From Planococcus halotolerans (GTDB lineage Bacteria > Bacillota > Bacilli > Bacillales_A > Planococcaceae): a DNA stretch of 64,000 nt. The stretch's first letter is position 1; each line of letters begins with the position of its first letter. Made by a program: the position numbers and the translations under genes. A model generated the notes under the pieces. It was not told where the DNA came from, ran no database searches, and saw only the letters and a list, made by a program, of their open reading frames with translations. This document shows, piece by piece, positions 41,979-50,978 of the stretch. Location: assembly GCF_003289955.1 (NCBI RefSeq), contig NZ_QLZR01000011.1, positions 1 through 64,000 of the forward strand, written 5' to 3'.

Positions 41979-43052
41979 TCAGCTTAACGCATGGGACACG
42001 AGAATATCTTTATATTCATGGACACTAGAAATTTCAACATACTCGGCGTTGCCGTGCCAATCGTCGCCTGTCGGTCCAAACTCGATTGCACCCTCGCCGC
42101 CTGTAACGGCGGCGTAATAGCGGGTGTCTGCAGCTCCGTGTTGGCCGAACAGAATTGGTTCATTGCCGGTATTGCTGCGAATGCTCTCCTGCAAAGTTTG
42201 AATATATGGGTTTTCAGCTGTCGTTGTCAGTGCTGGTGTAGTGGATGAGCTGGACTTATAATCAAAATCGATATTAAGTGTATCGCCCAGTTCCACCATC
42301 TGGCGCGTAATTTCTTTTGGATCTTGTCCTGGCATAAAACGGATATCGTAGGACATTTCACAGAGTTCCGGCACCATATTATAACGTTCACCGGCCTTGA
42401 TGATGGCCAGATTGACGGATGGCTGCTCATAGTATTCTGTAGATTCTTTTCGGAAAGGCAGCTCCGCCATGGCCATATGATATTTCATCGCCTGTTCGAT
42501 GGCATTTATGCCTTCCCAAGGACGGCTGCCGTGCGCCGGCTTGCCTTTGAAGACCATATCCATATGCAGGATGCCTTTTGACTGGAGTCCGACTTTCAAG
42601 CCTGTAGGCTCACCGCAAATGACAAAGTTGCCGCTGTGTCCTTGGGAGACCAGCCATTCAGAAGTATTATGGCCGCCAATCTCTTCATCAGTGACAAGGT
42701 GTAGCTGGACTTCGCGCTTTAACTTTTCCGGATCAAGTTCGATGAATGCCTGCATCATTGCGGCTACGCCAGCTTTCATATCTGCTGAACCGCGGCCATA
42801 CAGACGTCCCAGCTCCTCCATTGGAGTGAATTGCTCGTCGTGGCCGGGAACTACATCGACATGCCCGTTCCATATCAGCTTTTCTGATCCTTGGCCTTTC
42901 TGGGCCGTCAGCATCAAAAATCCTTTATTGTCATGGACTTCGACAGTTTCACCGTGTTTCTCGAGCCAGCGTGCGCAAAAAAGAAGAGCGTCATTGGCGC
43001 CTTCTTTTGAATCACTTTTGATTTTGATTAAATCCTTCAATAATTCGATCAT
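41979..43052 (-). CDS. M20-family metallopeptidase (ArgE/DapE-like deacylase)
   Basis: 357 aa. Zinc hydrolase: metal residues in LIWNGHVDVVPG, GRGSADMKAG, VTDEEIGG and near-C-terminal GPTGDDWHGN. Removes acyl groups from amino acids or cleaves dipeptides; exact substrate unknown. The first strong residues are MIELLKDLIKIKS at ATG 43052. The best SD (AAAGGCGGTGAAGG) is ~29 nt upstream, separated by a GCAGCA/TGCTGC hairpin. An in-frame ATG at 43100 has a poor SD. Confidence 0.88.
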   Translation of the reverse strand: MIELLKDLIKIKSDSKEGANDALLFCARWLEKHGETVEVHDNKGFLMLTAQKGQGSEKLIWNGHVDVVPGHDEQFTPMEELGRLYGRGSADMKAGVAAMMQAFIELDPEKLKREVQLHLVTDEEIGGHNTSEWLVSQGHSGNFVICGEPTGLKVGLQSKGILHMDMVFKGKPAHGSRPWEGINAIEQAMKYHMAMAELPFRKESTEYYEQPSVNLAIIKAGERYNMVPELCEMSYDIRFMPGQDPKEITRQMVELGDTLNIDFDYKSSSSTTPALTTTAENPYIQTLQESIRSNTGNEPILFGQHGAADTRYYAAVTGGEGAIEFGPTGDDWHGNAEYVEISSVHEYKDILVSHALS

Positions 43053-43061
43053 ATAAGCATA

Positions 43062-43078
43062 GCAGCAATTTCTGCTGC
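43062..43078 (-). promoter_or_regulatory. hairpin between SD and start codon of M20 gene
   Basis: On the minus strand GCAGCA-GAAAT-TGCTGC folds as a perfect 6-bp hairpin between the SD (about 43079-43092) and ATG 43052. When folded it would bring the SD to about 10 nt from the start codon. Confidence 0.4.
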
Positions 43079-43140
43079 CTTCACCGCCTTTCTGCAACAT
43101 TTACTTCATCAATACCCTAATGTCTCCAGATGAAACGAAC

Positions 43141-43169
43141 TTGCATCTCTTCTGTATGTCCGTTACAAT
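43141..43169 (+). promoter_or_regulatory. thiT promoter
   Basis: TTGCAT (43141-43146), a 17-nt spacer, TACAAT (43164-43169). Predicted start near 43176, 20 nt before the TPP aptamer. Confidence 0.75.
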
Positions 43170-43196
43170 ACAGGTGTTACGAAAATAACTGTATAC

Positions 43197-43281
43197 ACCA
43201 CAAGGGGAGCTTTTGCTGAGAGTGAACGGAACCGTTCTTACCCTTTGAACCTGTAAGTTAACACTTGCGCAGGGATGTGGA
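43197..43281 (+). promoter_or_regulatory. TPP riboswitch (THI box)
   Basis: Contains the conserved AAGGGGAGC, CTGAGAG, ACCCTTTGAACCTG and GCGCAGGGATGTGG blocks in order. The ends (ACACCAC/GTGGA) close P1. It is followed by a terminator and thiT, so it should turn off thiamine uptake when thiamine pyrophosphate is high. Confidence 0.96.
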
Positions 43282-43298
43282 TGGAAACCTGCCCTTAT

Positions 43299-43331
43299 GC
43301 GGCGCCAGGGTCTGTCCTGGTGCCGCTTTTT
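43299..43331 (+). terminator. TPP riboswitch terminator
   Basis: GCGGCGCCAGG / CCTGGTGCCGC stem with a 6-nt loop and TTTTT, between the aptamer and the thiT SD. Confidence 0.93.
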
Positions 43332-43386
43332 GTATGGTTTTTATTGGCGGCCCTTCTGGTGATGTGCAAACACATGGGAGGATATC

Positions 43387-43962
43387 ATGAGAAATAAAAA
43401 ATTATTGTTGATGCTCGAAATTGCGATTTTCGGAGCCCTTGGTTTTGTCCTGGACTTCATCGCGTTCAGTATGCCGCAGGGAGGATCGGTCAGTCTGGTG
43501 ATGATCCCGATTATCCTGATGGCGTTCCGTCGTGGTATGGGAGCAGGTATTTTGACCGGTCTAGTAGTCGGCTTGCTCCAGCTTGTTACGGGGCGTGTCT
43601 ATGTAGTGCCTTTATCATTCGGTTTCGCTTTTACACAAGTGACGCTCGATTATCTGGTTGCTTTCGCCAGTGTGGGGGTGGCGGGAATAATGAGGTCTGC
43701 ATATCTGAAGAATTTACGGAATGTTTCGAGAGGGAAAGCTGTCTCATCCATCGTAGCAGGAGCTTTGATCGGCGCATTCCTGCGCTATCTGGTACATGTC
43801 ATAGTAGGAATCTGGTTCTTCAGTGAATTTGCGACGGGCAATGTTTATATTTACTCGTTGGTTTACAACGCGACTTATATGGTACCGGCGTTTCTGCTGA
43901 CAGCGTTTGTCTGTTCCATTCTGTTTATAGCCGCTCCGAGATTGATCGATGTGAAAGAATAA
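43387..43962 (+). CDS. thiT: energy-coupled thiamine transporter ThiT
   Basis: 191 aa, six hydrophobic segments; the S component of an ECF transporter, binding thiamine and using a shared EcfAA'T module encoded elsewhere. Conserved features include GFVLDFIAFSMPQGGSVSL at the first span, GLLQLVTGRVY, and the Tyr/Asn region YSLVYNATYMVPAF. SD GGGAGG. The TPP riboswitch upstream agrees with the function. Confidence 0.93.
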   Translation: MRNKKLLLMLEIAIFGALGFVLDFIAFSMPQGGSVSLVMIPIILMAFRRGMGAGILTGLVVGLLQLVTGRVYVVPLSFGFAFTQVTLDYLVAFASVGVAGIMRSAYLKNLRNVSRGKAVSSIVAGALIGAFLRYLVHVIVGIWFFSEFATGNVYIYSLVYNATYMVPAFLLTAFVCSILFIAAPRLIDVKE

Positions 43963-43966
43963 AAGT

Positions 43967-43995
43967 AGAAGGCTATCTTATGATAGTCTTCTTTT
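43967..43995 (+). terminator. thiT terminator
   Basis: AGAAGGCTATC / GATAGTCTTCT stem, TTAT loop, followed by TTTAG. Confidence 0.85.
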
Positions 43996-44029
43996 AGTTT
44001 ATTAATGAAGAAAACTATAAACCGATATT

Positions 44030-44141
44030 CCGCAATACAGCTCCACTTTCCAAAACCCGTGCTCCTGCATCGCTTCGCTGCTTCGTCGCAAAGAGCTGGC
44101 CTTAAAATCATGGGCCAGCTCTTCGCTGTCGCTTTTCTTTT
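44030..44141 (+). repeat. intergenic mosaic repeat copy
   Basis: The left part (CGATATTCCGCAA...CAGCT...CCAAAA) is shared with the copy at 48886. It is followed by a shortened module GCTCCTGCATCGCTTCGCT + GCTTCGTCGCAAAG, a hairpin AAGAGCTGGCC/GGCCAGCTCTT (44091-44123) and a tail CGCTGTCGCTTTTCTTTT. TATAAT at 44146-44151 follows the tail and could serve map. Confidence 0.75.
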
Positions 44142-44185
44142 ATGGTATAATTCTTGAATAGAAAAGCTTGAAAGAAGGGTATTTA

Positions 44186-44938
44186 ATGATTGCAACCAAT
44201 GAAAAAGATATTGAAATGTTAAAAAAAGCGGGGCAAATGGTCGCGAAAATCCGTGAGGAAATGAGAGCAGCGACCAAGCCTGGCGTGACTACAAAGGAAA
44301 TAGACGAGTTGGGCGGACGATTGTTCAAAGAGCTCGGCGGCGTTTCCGGTCCGAAATCCGAATATGATTTTCCGGGTTATACCTGCATCAGTGTGAATGA
44401 AGAAGTGGCGCACGGCATTCCGGGAAAACGCGTTATCGAAGAAGGGGACATTGTTAATATCGATGTATCCGGTTCATATGGGGGCTATTTTTCCGATACA
44501 GGAATTTCATTTGTAGTGGGGGACGGCCATCCTGACAAAGAGAAGATTTGTGAAGCGGCTGAAAAAGCATTCGAACGGGCGATGACTAAAGTCAAAGCAG
44601 GTTCAAAACTAAATCAGATCGGTAAAGCCGTTGAGCGGGAAGCGAAAGAGCAAGGCTTGTTCGTTATCAAAAACCTGACCGGCCACGGCATAGGAAAATC
44701 ACTGCATGAAGCTCCTCAGCATATCCTGAATTATTATGATGCCTGGGAAACGACAATCCTTAAAGAAGGAATGGTCCTCGCTGTTGAGCCTTTCATCTCA
44801 CAGAAAGCGGAACATATCATCGAATCGGGTGACGGCTGGACATTCATCACGCCGGACCAGTCGCTTGTCGCGCAAATCGAACATACGGTTCTGGTCACAA
44901 AAGGCGAACCGATTTTGTTAACTAAATTAGAGGAATAG
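44186..44938 (+). CDS. map: type I methionine aminopeptidase
   Basis: 250 aa. Removes initiator Met. Metal ligands are visible: Asp in VNIDVSGSYGGYFSDTG (two), His in GHGIGKSLHEAPQ, Glu in LAVEPF and Glu in QIEHTVLV. Length and isolated position resemble B. subtilis YflG rather than the map copy in the ribosomal protein operon, so a second copy probably exists elsewhere. ATG 44186 with SD GAAGGG; a TTG 18 nt earlier lies upstream of that SD. Confidence 0.92.
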   Translation: MIATNEKDIEMLKKAGQMVAKIREEMRAATKPGVTTKEIDELGGRLFKELGGVSGPKSEYDFPGYTCISVNEEVAHGIPGKRVIEEGDIVNIDVSGSYGGYFSDTGISFVVGDGHPDKEKICEAAEKAFERAMTKVKAGSKLNQIGKAVEREAKEQGLFVIKNLTGHGIGKSLHEAPQHILNYYDAWETTILKEGMVLAVEPFISQKAEHIIESGDGWTFITPDQSLVAQIEHTVLVTKGEPILLTKLEE

Positions 44939-44970
44939 AAAAAAGCCTGCATATCGCAGGCTTTTTATTT
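44939..44970. terminator. bidirectional terminator
   Basis: AAAAAAGCCTGC / GCAGGCTTTTT, starting at the map stop and facing the convergent TspO-like gene. Confidence 0.9.
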
Positions 44971-45000
44971 TTTAAATATTGATATTTAAAACTCATAACG

Positions 45001-45720
45001 CTACTTTTTCTTGATCAGCAGGATGCCTGTGACAATCACGCCGCTGAGGAATAAAGACGCGGTTGTGACAAGCAGTTCATCCATCCCATGCTTTATGGCA
45101 ATGCCGACAAATGCCCAAACGAACACTAAAGCGAAGGGAATATCCGAATGGTGGAAGCGTACATGAAGGGCAAGTGCAGTAGCAACAGTCAGCATAATAA
45201 CCGCCCATAGCTGATTGCTGAGGCCCCATCCTCCCCAGTTATAGTAAGTCAGCACATAACTGATGTTTGAGATGGTCGCGACACTGATCCATCCCATATT
45301 GACCGAGATAGGAAGCCGTTCGGTTATTTTTCTCTCATTATTATTATATTGAAGATACAGGAGAATAAGAGAACCAAGATATGCGAGCATCGCTGCTATC
45401 GACCAGGCAAAATATTCGTAATGCCAAAGCAGCAGCCAAGTGATATTGGCGCCAGCGCTTAAGATAAAATACAAACTGATGGCTGGGGAAGGCAGTTTTT
45501 TCTCTTTCTTATAACGGATCCAGAATCCCACAATCCAGATAGCTAATAGTATGTATATCACTGACCAGATCGAAAATACGTAACCGGCAGGAGTAAACAA
45601 AACAGGGAGCCTATTGGAGATTTCGCCGGTGGTTTGCCCGTTTATCGGCAGAATATTGGCTAATGCGTTAACTGTAACAACGGCCAAAAAGGCGATAGTC
45701 ATTAATATCAAACGGAACAT
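45001..45720 (-). CDS. TspO/MBR-related membrane protein
   Basis: 239 aa with six to seven spans, longer than classical five-span TspO (~160 aa). It is Trp/Tyr-rich in membrane segments and has the FTPAGYVFSIWSVIYILLA segment typical of the tryptophan-rich sensory protein group. Its ligand and role are unknown. ATG 45720 with SD GAGGAGG. Monocistronic. Confidence 0.8.
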   Translation of the reverse strand: MFRLILMTIAFLAVVTVNALANILPINGQTTGEISNRLPVLFTPAGYVFSIWSVIYILLAIWIVGFWIRYKKEKKLPSPAISLYFILSAGANITWLLLWHYEYFAWSIAAMLAYLGSLILLYLQYNNNERKITERLPISVNMGWISVATISNISYVLTYYNWGGWGLSNQLWAVIMLTVATALALHVRFHHSDIPFALVFVWAFVGIAIKHGMDELLVTTASLFLSGVIVTGILLIKKK

Positions 45721-45923
45721 CTGTAATCCCTCCTCGCTCTCAGTATACCGTTCCTTGTTTCTGACAACAATTAACTGTTCGGCAAATTGCAGAAAAAATT
45801 CAGGGAAATCGTCGATAATATGTCAGCAAGCCTGTTGATTCTCCTCCTATATTCCGTAATCCGAAGAAAAATGGTATACTCATAAGTGTTTTTAGAAAAT
45901 TTAGTTTATCAGGAGGAAAAGCC

Positions 45924-47723
45924 ATGACAGTGAAATATCAGGAAGTGTGGGATTTGGATGTTTTGTTCCCAGGCGGGAGCGAGTCAGCCGAATTGCGTGT
46001 ACATATGGACGAAGCAGGACCCAAGCTCGAGGAGTTTGAAAAACTTTCCCGCAACTTTGCTGTGCCGGAAAAAGCGGAAGATGCCCGGCAAGTGGCAGAG
46101 GTGCTTGAAGCCGTAAAAGATATGATGCTGCACCTTCGCCAGTCCAGCGCCTTCATCGGCTGCCTGCAGGCACAAAATACGGAAGACAAAAAAGCATCAC
46201 TGCTGCAGAGTGAATCTGCCACTTTAAGTGCGCGTTTCAATTCAGCTCTTCAGAAAATCCAGCAGGACCTGACAAAAACGGATGATTATGTCTGGCAGCA
46301 ATTAATGCAGGATAATGAACTCAATGAATTCACTTTCGTTCTGAATGAATGGCGCGATGAAGCGAAGCAATTGCTTTCCGAACAGGAAGAAAACCTGATT
46401 ACGGCATTGAGCATGGATGGCTATCATGGCTGGAGCCAGCTTTACGATATGCTTGTGGGTGACATTAAGATTAAAATCACTGTCGATGGCCAGGAAAAGA
46501 CAATGTCTGTAGGACAGGCAAATAATTTAAGTTCCCATGCTGACGCGGAAGTCAGAAAAGATTCCTATAGGAAACTCGAGGATGCATGGACAGAAAAAGA
46601 GGATTTCTTCGCAAAGACTTTAAATTCCATCGCAGGATTCCGTCTGGAAGTCTATAAAAAGCGTGGATGGGAAAACCCGCTGCATGAACCGCTTCAGATG
46701 AATCGTATGAAGCAGGAAACATTGGATGCTATGTGGGGAGCAATTTCAAAAAACAAACAGCCGTTTGTCGATTACCTTAACCAGAAAGCGAAATTGCTCG
46801 GAAAAGACGGGCTCGATTGGTACGATGTGGACGCTCCTGTAACAGAGAGCACCCAATCGTTTTCCTATCAGGAAGGTGCAGAATTCATTTTGGAACATTT
46901 TAAAAAATTTGGTCCGGAACTTGAGAAATTCTCACGCGATGCTTTTGAAAAAGGCTGGATCGAAGCGGAAGACCGGCCCAATAAGCGTCCGGGAGGTTTT
47001 TGTACCGGCCTTCCTATGACTGAAGAATCACGTATTTTCATGACTTACAGCGGTTCGATGTCGAATGTCGCCACTTTAGCACATGAACTTGGCCACGCAT
47101 TCCATTCCTACGCGCTGCGCCCTGTCCATCAGATCAACCGTTCCTATGCGATGAACGTGGCAGAAACGGCCTCCACTTTCGCTGAAATGATTGTTGCTGA
47201 TGCGGCCGTGAAAAATGCAGCATCAGATGACGAGAAAGTTGCTTTGCTTGAAGACAAAGTTCAACGCAGTGTCGCTTTCTTCATGAACATCCATTCACGG
47301 TTCCTGTTTGAAACACGCTTCTATGAAGAACGGAAAAAAGGTGTCGTACCGGCTTCTCGCCTGAATGAATTGATGGAAGAAGCACAGAGAGAAGGATTCG
47401 GCGGCGGGTTAAAGTCCACTCATCCGCATTTCTGGGCATCCAAGCTCCATTTCTATATTACTTATGTGCCATTCTATAATTTCCCTTACACATTCGGCTA
47501 TTTGTTCTCATTGAGCGTTTATGCGAAAGCATTGGAAGAAGGAGCAGGATTCGAGGAAAAATATATGGCGCTCTTGCGTGATACGGCAATCATGACTGCT
47601 GAAGACTTGGCGATGAAGCATCTGGGAGAAGATATTACACAAGAAGCATTCTGGGAAAAAGGTATTGCTCTTTGTGTAAAAGATGCTGAAGAGTTTATTT
47701 CGCTGACGTCTCCTGCTGAATGA
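45924..47723 (+). CDS. pepF: oligoendopeptidase F (M3 family)
   Basis: 599 aa. Cytoplasmic zinc endopeptidase cleaving short peptides. The HEXXH motif is in LAHELGHAFHSYAL (about residues 387-400), with the third ligand Glu in NVAETASTFAEM. SD AGGAGG lies before ATG 45924. Followed without a gap by a GNAT gene. Confidence 0.93.
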   Translation: MTVKYQEVWDLDVLFPGGSESAELRVHMDEAGPKLEEFEKLSRNFAVPEKAEDARQVAEVLEAVKDMMLHLRQSSAFIGCLQAQNTEDKKASLLQSESATLSARFNSALQKIQQDLTKTDDYVWQQLMQDNELNEFTFVLNEWRDEAKQLLSEQEENLITALSMDGYHGWSQLYDMLVGDIKIKITVDGQEKTMSVGQANNLSSHADAEVRKDSYRKLEDAWTEKEDFFAKTLNSIAGFRLEVYKKRGWENPLHEPLQMNRMKQETLDAMWGAISKNKQPFVDYLNQKAKLLGKDGLDWYDVDAPVTESTQSFSYQEGAEFILEHFKKFGPELEKFSRDAFEKGWIEAEDRPNKRPGGFCTGLPMTEESRIFMTYSGSMSNVATLAHELGHAFHSYALRPVHQINRSYAMNVAETASTFAEMIVADAAVKNAASDDEKVALLEDKVQRSVAFFMNIHSRFLFETRFYEERKKGVVPASRLNELMEEAQREGFGGGLKSTHPHFWASKLHFYITYVPFYNFPYTFGYLFSLSVYAKALEEGAGFEEKYMALLRDTAIMTAEDLAMKHLGEDITQEAFWEKGIALCVKDAEEFISLTSPAE

Positions 47724-47724
47724 T

Positions 47725-48273
47725 ATGAATTTTCTATTGACTGGCAAGTTGTGCTACCTTCGGATTTTGACAGCAGACGATGCGGAAGAAATGGTGCAAT
47801 TGCTCCTCCGAAACAGGGAATACTGGGCAATTTTCGAACCTCAGCATCGGGACAGTTATTTTACGCCTGCCGTCCAGCGTGAGAAAATTCGTGAATCCAT
47901 CTATCAGGCAAGGGAAAACAGGGAATACAGTTTTGGTATTTTTGAACTGCACACGCATAAGCTGATTGGCCATATTTCCATGTACAGCATCAAGCGTTTG
48001 CCATTTCTCAGTGCTTTGGTCGGTTATTCCATCGATGAATCCTATACGGGCCGCGGCATTGCCACAGAAGCTGTGGGACTGATCGTCGCTTTTGGTTTTG
48101 AAAAAATACAGCTGCACCGGATCGAAGCCTATGTATCTCCGAGAAATACGGGCTCTGTACGAGTACTGGAAAAGGCTGGGTTCATGAATGAAGGATTATT
48201 AAAGGAATTTCTTCATATCAATGGGGTGTGGGAAGATCATTACCATTATGCCATTCTTGAAAAGGAATTTTGA
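47725..48273 (+). CDS. GNAT acetyltransferase, RimJ/RimL type
   Basis: 182 aa. Acetyl-CoA motif YTGRGIATEAVGLIVAF (about residues 106-122) and the RIEAYVSPRNTGSVRVLEKA segment, typical of N-terminal protein acetyltransferases of the RimJ/RimL/YjcK type. It starts 1 nt after the pepF stop and lacks a clear SD, so translation is likely coupled to pepF. Confidence 0.87.
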   Translation: MNFLLTGKLCYLRILTADDAEEMVQLLLRNREYWAIFEPQHRDSYFTPAVQREKIRESIYQARENREYSFGIFELHTHKLIGHISMYSIKRLPFLSALVGYSIDESYTGRGIATEAVGLIVAFGFEKIQLHRIEAYVSPRNTGSVRVLEKAGFMNEGLLKEFLHINGVWEDHYHYAILEKEF

Positions 48274-48358
48274 AAGGGTAAGGCCGCCTATAAAAAATGG
48301 TGGAAAGAAATGAAAAGATGGCTGTGGGACTAATACGCCGACAGAAAGAAGGTGCCTT

Positions 48359-48841
48359 ATGCTTCGAGATAAACTGTTTGCCTACCATAAGTGGGCAAGC
48401 CAGGAAATCCTGTCACACATAGAAGGCCTTGGAGAAGAAATTTATACAAAAGAAGGAGACAGTTCCTTTCCTTCGATTAAAGAAACAGTCAGCCATGTCA
48501 TCACCGTTGAAAAACTATGGCTGTTAAGAATGACCGGCATCGCAAAACCAGCAGCAGAACAATTCGGTGTAGATACGGCAGCAGAGGCAAAAGAGGCATT
48601 TATGCTGCTCCATGCGGAAATGGAACTGTATTTCTCGTCACTGAATGAAGAGCAGTGGCAGAAGCTTATGAAATTCACCAATCTCCGTGGGGATTCTTTT
48701 GAAGAAACGAGAGAAGAGATGCTTTTCGCTTTTATCAATCACGCTTCTTATCACCGGGGACAGATTGTTTCCTTGCTGAGGCAGTTCGGCAAGGAAGGAA
48801 TTTTGACTGATTATATTTATTTTCCGAAAGAAAACCGCTGA
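48359..48841 (+). CDS. DinB/YfiT-family protein
   Basis: 160 aa four-helix bundle. The metal-binding His pattern is seen as VSHVITVEKLW (~residue 38) and INHASYHRGQIVSLLRQ (~residue 125). Related proteins are thiol transferases using bacillithiol or damage-induced proteins of unknown role. SD GAAGGTG before ATG 48359. Confidence 0.9.
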   Translation: MLRDKLFAYHKWASQEILSHIEGLGEEIYTKEGDSSFPSIKETVSHVITVEKLWLLRMTGIAKPAAEQFGVDTAAEAKEAFMLLHAEMELYFSSLNEEQWQKLMKFTNLRGDSFEETREEMLFAFINHASYHRGQIVSLLRQFGKEGILTDYIYFPKENR

Positions 48842-48860
48842 AAAATTCTCAGCGGTTTTT
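48832..48860 (+). terminator. terminator after DinB-family gene
   Basis: AAACCGCTGA / TCAGCGGTTT with a short A/T loop, followed by TTGC. Confidence 0.85.
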
Positions 48861-48885
48861 GCTTGTAGAGAAAGAAATATAGGAA

Positions 48886-49033
48886 ATCGATATCCCGCAA
48901 GTCAGCTTCGCTTGCCAAAAATTTTGCTCCTGTCTCTGCATCGCTTCGCTAGCTTCGAGACATGAAAGGGCGTTGCATCGCTGCGCTAGCTTCGTCGCAA
49001 AGGTTCGACCGAATGCTGTTCGGTCAAACCTTT
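48886..49033 (+). repeat. intergenic mosaic repeat copy
   Basis: Left part CGATATCCCGCAAGTCAGCTTCG, then the two-unit module 48924-49001, which differs from 27360-27436 at one base (AAAGTGCG to AAAGGGCG), then a hairpin 49000-49033 (AAGGTT/AACCTT outside, ACCGAA/TTCGGT inside). It abuts the carbonic anhydrase stop codon, so the hairpin may end both convergent transcripts. Confidence 0.8.
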
Positions 49034-49600
49034 TCAGCGATTTTCATTTCCGTCTACAACCAAATCGAGTTTGCCGGTAGTCGGATCAATTACCAGTCCG
49101 TGTATCGGTACATTAATATCCATCAATGGATGATTGCGAACCATGTTGACACTATGGCGGACGCTTTCTGTAACATTATCGAAACCACGCAGCCACTCAT
49201 CGAGATTAACACCGGAATAGCGCATCATATCAATGGTTTCTTCAGCAATTCCTCTAGTCTTCATTTTTTCAAGGATTTTCTGGGGTTCAATGGCCGACAT
49301 TCCACAATCATGATGTCCGATTATATAAACTTCATCAGCGTTTAGTTCATAAATCGCGACTATCAGGCTGCGCATGATTCCACCAAATGGATGGTTGATG
49401 ACAGCGCCGGCTGACTTGACGATTTTTACGTCGCCATTCTTTAAATTCATGGATTTTGGCAGCAGTTCAAACAGCCGCGTATCCATGCAAGTCAAAATGA
49501 CCATTTTCTTGTCAGGGAATTTTGTAGTGATGAATTGCTCATACTCTTCTTCTTGAACAAACTTTTTGTTATAGTCCAGTATTTCATTCAGCATTGACAC
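49034..49600 (-). CDS. beta-class carbonic anhydrase
   Basis: 188 aa. Hydrates CO2 to bicarbonate. Zinc ligands: Cys and Asp in VILTCMDTRL (~residue 38), His and Cys in IIGHHDCGM (~residue 95). GTG at 49600 is chosen because SD AAGGAG sits 8 nt upstream; a GTG three codons earlier overlaps the SD. The last codons touch the intergenic repeat. Confidence 0.93.
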   Translation of the reverse strand: MSMLNEILDYNKKFVQEEEYEQFITTKFPDKKMVILTCMDTRLFELLPKSMNLKNGDVKIVKSAGAVINHPFGGIMRSLIVAIYELNADEVYIIGHHDCGMSAIEPQKILEKMKTRGIAEETIDMMRYSGVNLDEWLRGFDNVTESVRHSVNMVRNHPLMDINVPIHGLVIDPTTGKLDLVVDGNENR

Positions 49601-49680
49601 ATTTACCACTCCTTAAACTGTTACTGTCTTTTATTTTAATCGAAAATCAGGCTGATGACTATTTTCATCCGTAGACAATA

Positions 49681-49709
49681 AAAAATCCGGAAGCATCAAA
49701 GCTTCCGGA
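49681..49709 (-). terminator. mreBH terminator
   Basis: TCCGGAAGC / GCTTCCGGA stem with a 6-nt loop; on the minus strand it ends in TTTTTT. Confidence 0.9.
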
Positions 49710-49715
49710 ATAGTG

Positions 49716-50723
49716 TTATTTTGAAATTTTATCGAGTTTGTCCATCATGACGAGCGAACGTCCAGTGCCGATGGCAACTGATTCGAGTGGCATCGGTGCC
49801 ATATGGACCGGTACTGAGATTTCTTCAGACAGCCATTGCTGCATGCCTTTCAGCAAAGCTCCGCCGCCAGTGATTACGACACCTTGATCGACAATATCGC
49901 CTGATAGTTCAGCCGGGCAATTTTCAAGAGTGGCACGGATACACTCCAAAATAGCCAATAATGGCTCTTTCAGCGTTTCCTGAATTTCTGTTGAAGTTAA
50001 AGTGACTGTCTTCGGCAATCCGGTCATAATATCGCGTCCACGGATTTCCATGGTTTCTGCTTTATGTGGAATCAGCGCATAGCCGATTTCTTTTTTGATA
50101 TTTTCCGCAGTGCGTTCACCGATTAATACATTGTAATGCTTGCGTACGTATTGGACGATATCCTCATCCATACGGTCTCCGGCCACTTTTACAGTATTGG
50201 AGGAAACAACGCCTCCGAACGAAATGATGCCGACTTCTGTCGTGCCGCCGCCGATATCCACGATGACGCTCGCAATCGGTTCGCTTACAGGAAGATCAGC
50301 GCCGATGGCAGCAGCAACCGGTTCTTCGATTAAATGAACGCTTTTCGCGCCGCTTTGTTTAACTGCATCATGAATGGCCCGGCGTTCCACTGAAGTGGCG
50401 CCGGAAGGGGTACAGATCATGACATTCGGTTTCCGGTAAGCAGCCCCCATTTGCTTCGCTGCTTTTTGCATAACCATTTTCAGTAAATCTGTGGTCACAT
50501 CAAAATCGGCGATTACGCCATCCTTGAGCGGGCGCACCACACGGATGGAAGCTGGCGTTTTGCCGATCATTGCTTTGGCTTCTTCGCCGATTGCGATAAC
50601 TCTACCGGTTTTAGTGTCCAAGGCTACTACTGAAGGTTCATTTAAAATAATGCCTTTTGCTTTTGTATAAACAAGTATATTTGCGGTTCCTAAGTCAATT
50701 CCGATATCCGATGAAGAAAACAT
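49716..50723 (-). CDS. mreBH: MreB-like actin homologue MreBH
   Basis: 335 aa, the length of B. subtilis MreBH. Builds cytoskeletal filaments that guide wall synthesis and hydrolysis. Phosphate loop [19 protein letters not shown] at the N terminus, [33 protein letters not shown] and GGGALLKG. The central residues favour MreBH over Mbl or MreB. ATG 50723 with SD AGGAGGAG; longer versions start before that SD. Confidence 0.93.
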   Translation of the reverse strand: MFSSSDIGIDLGTANILVYTKAKGIILNEPSVVALDTKTGRVIAIGEEAKAMIGKTPASIRVVRPLKDGVIADFDVTTDLLKMVMQKAAKQMGAAYRKPNVMICTPSGATSVERRAIHDAVKQSGAKSVHLIEEPVAAAIGADLPVSEPIASVIVDIGGGTTEVGIISFGGVVSSNTVKVAGDRMDEDIVQYVRKHYNVLIGERTAENIKKEIGYALIPHKAETMEIRGRDIMTGLPKTVTLTSTEIQETLKEPLLAILECIRATLENCPAELSGDIVDQGVVITGGGALLKGMQQWLSEEISVPVHMAPMPLESVAIGTGRSLVMMDKLDKISK

Positions 50724-50930
50724 GCCTAAACTCCTCCTAATATAAAACAAGTCCATTTTGAATTTTAACACGCTTAAATCCAGCTGTTTTTTTCAGTGCA
50801 GCAGAATGCAATATAACGGGGGCCTATCGAATTAAGAAGGTGATGTTTTGTGGGACGTTTGATTTAGTATGTAATCGATGTGCAAATGAAATGTTTCCAA
50901 ACTGTAATCTTTCGGTCATTTTAATCTAGT

Positions 50931-50967
50931 AAAAAAGCAGACTTTTTTGTTAAAAAAGTCTGCTTTC
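50931..50967 (-). terminator. terminator of small membrane ORF
   Basis: AAAGCAGACTTTTTT / AAAAAAGTCTGCTTT; on the minus strand it is followed by TTTTTTAC. It lies 11 nt after the frameshifted small ORF. Confidence 0.85.
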
Positions 50968-50978
50968 AAGTATAAAAT

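Noticed and set aside
48310..48333. Mini-ORF MKRWLWD before the DinB-family gene, possible Trp leader peptide
   Set aside because: No attenuator hairpins or tryptophan genes nearby; eight codons can occur by chance.
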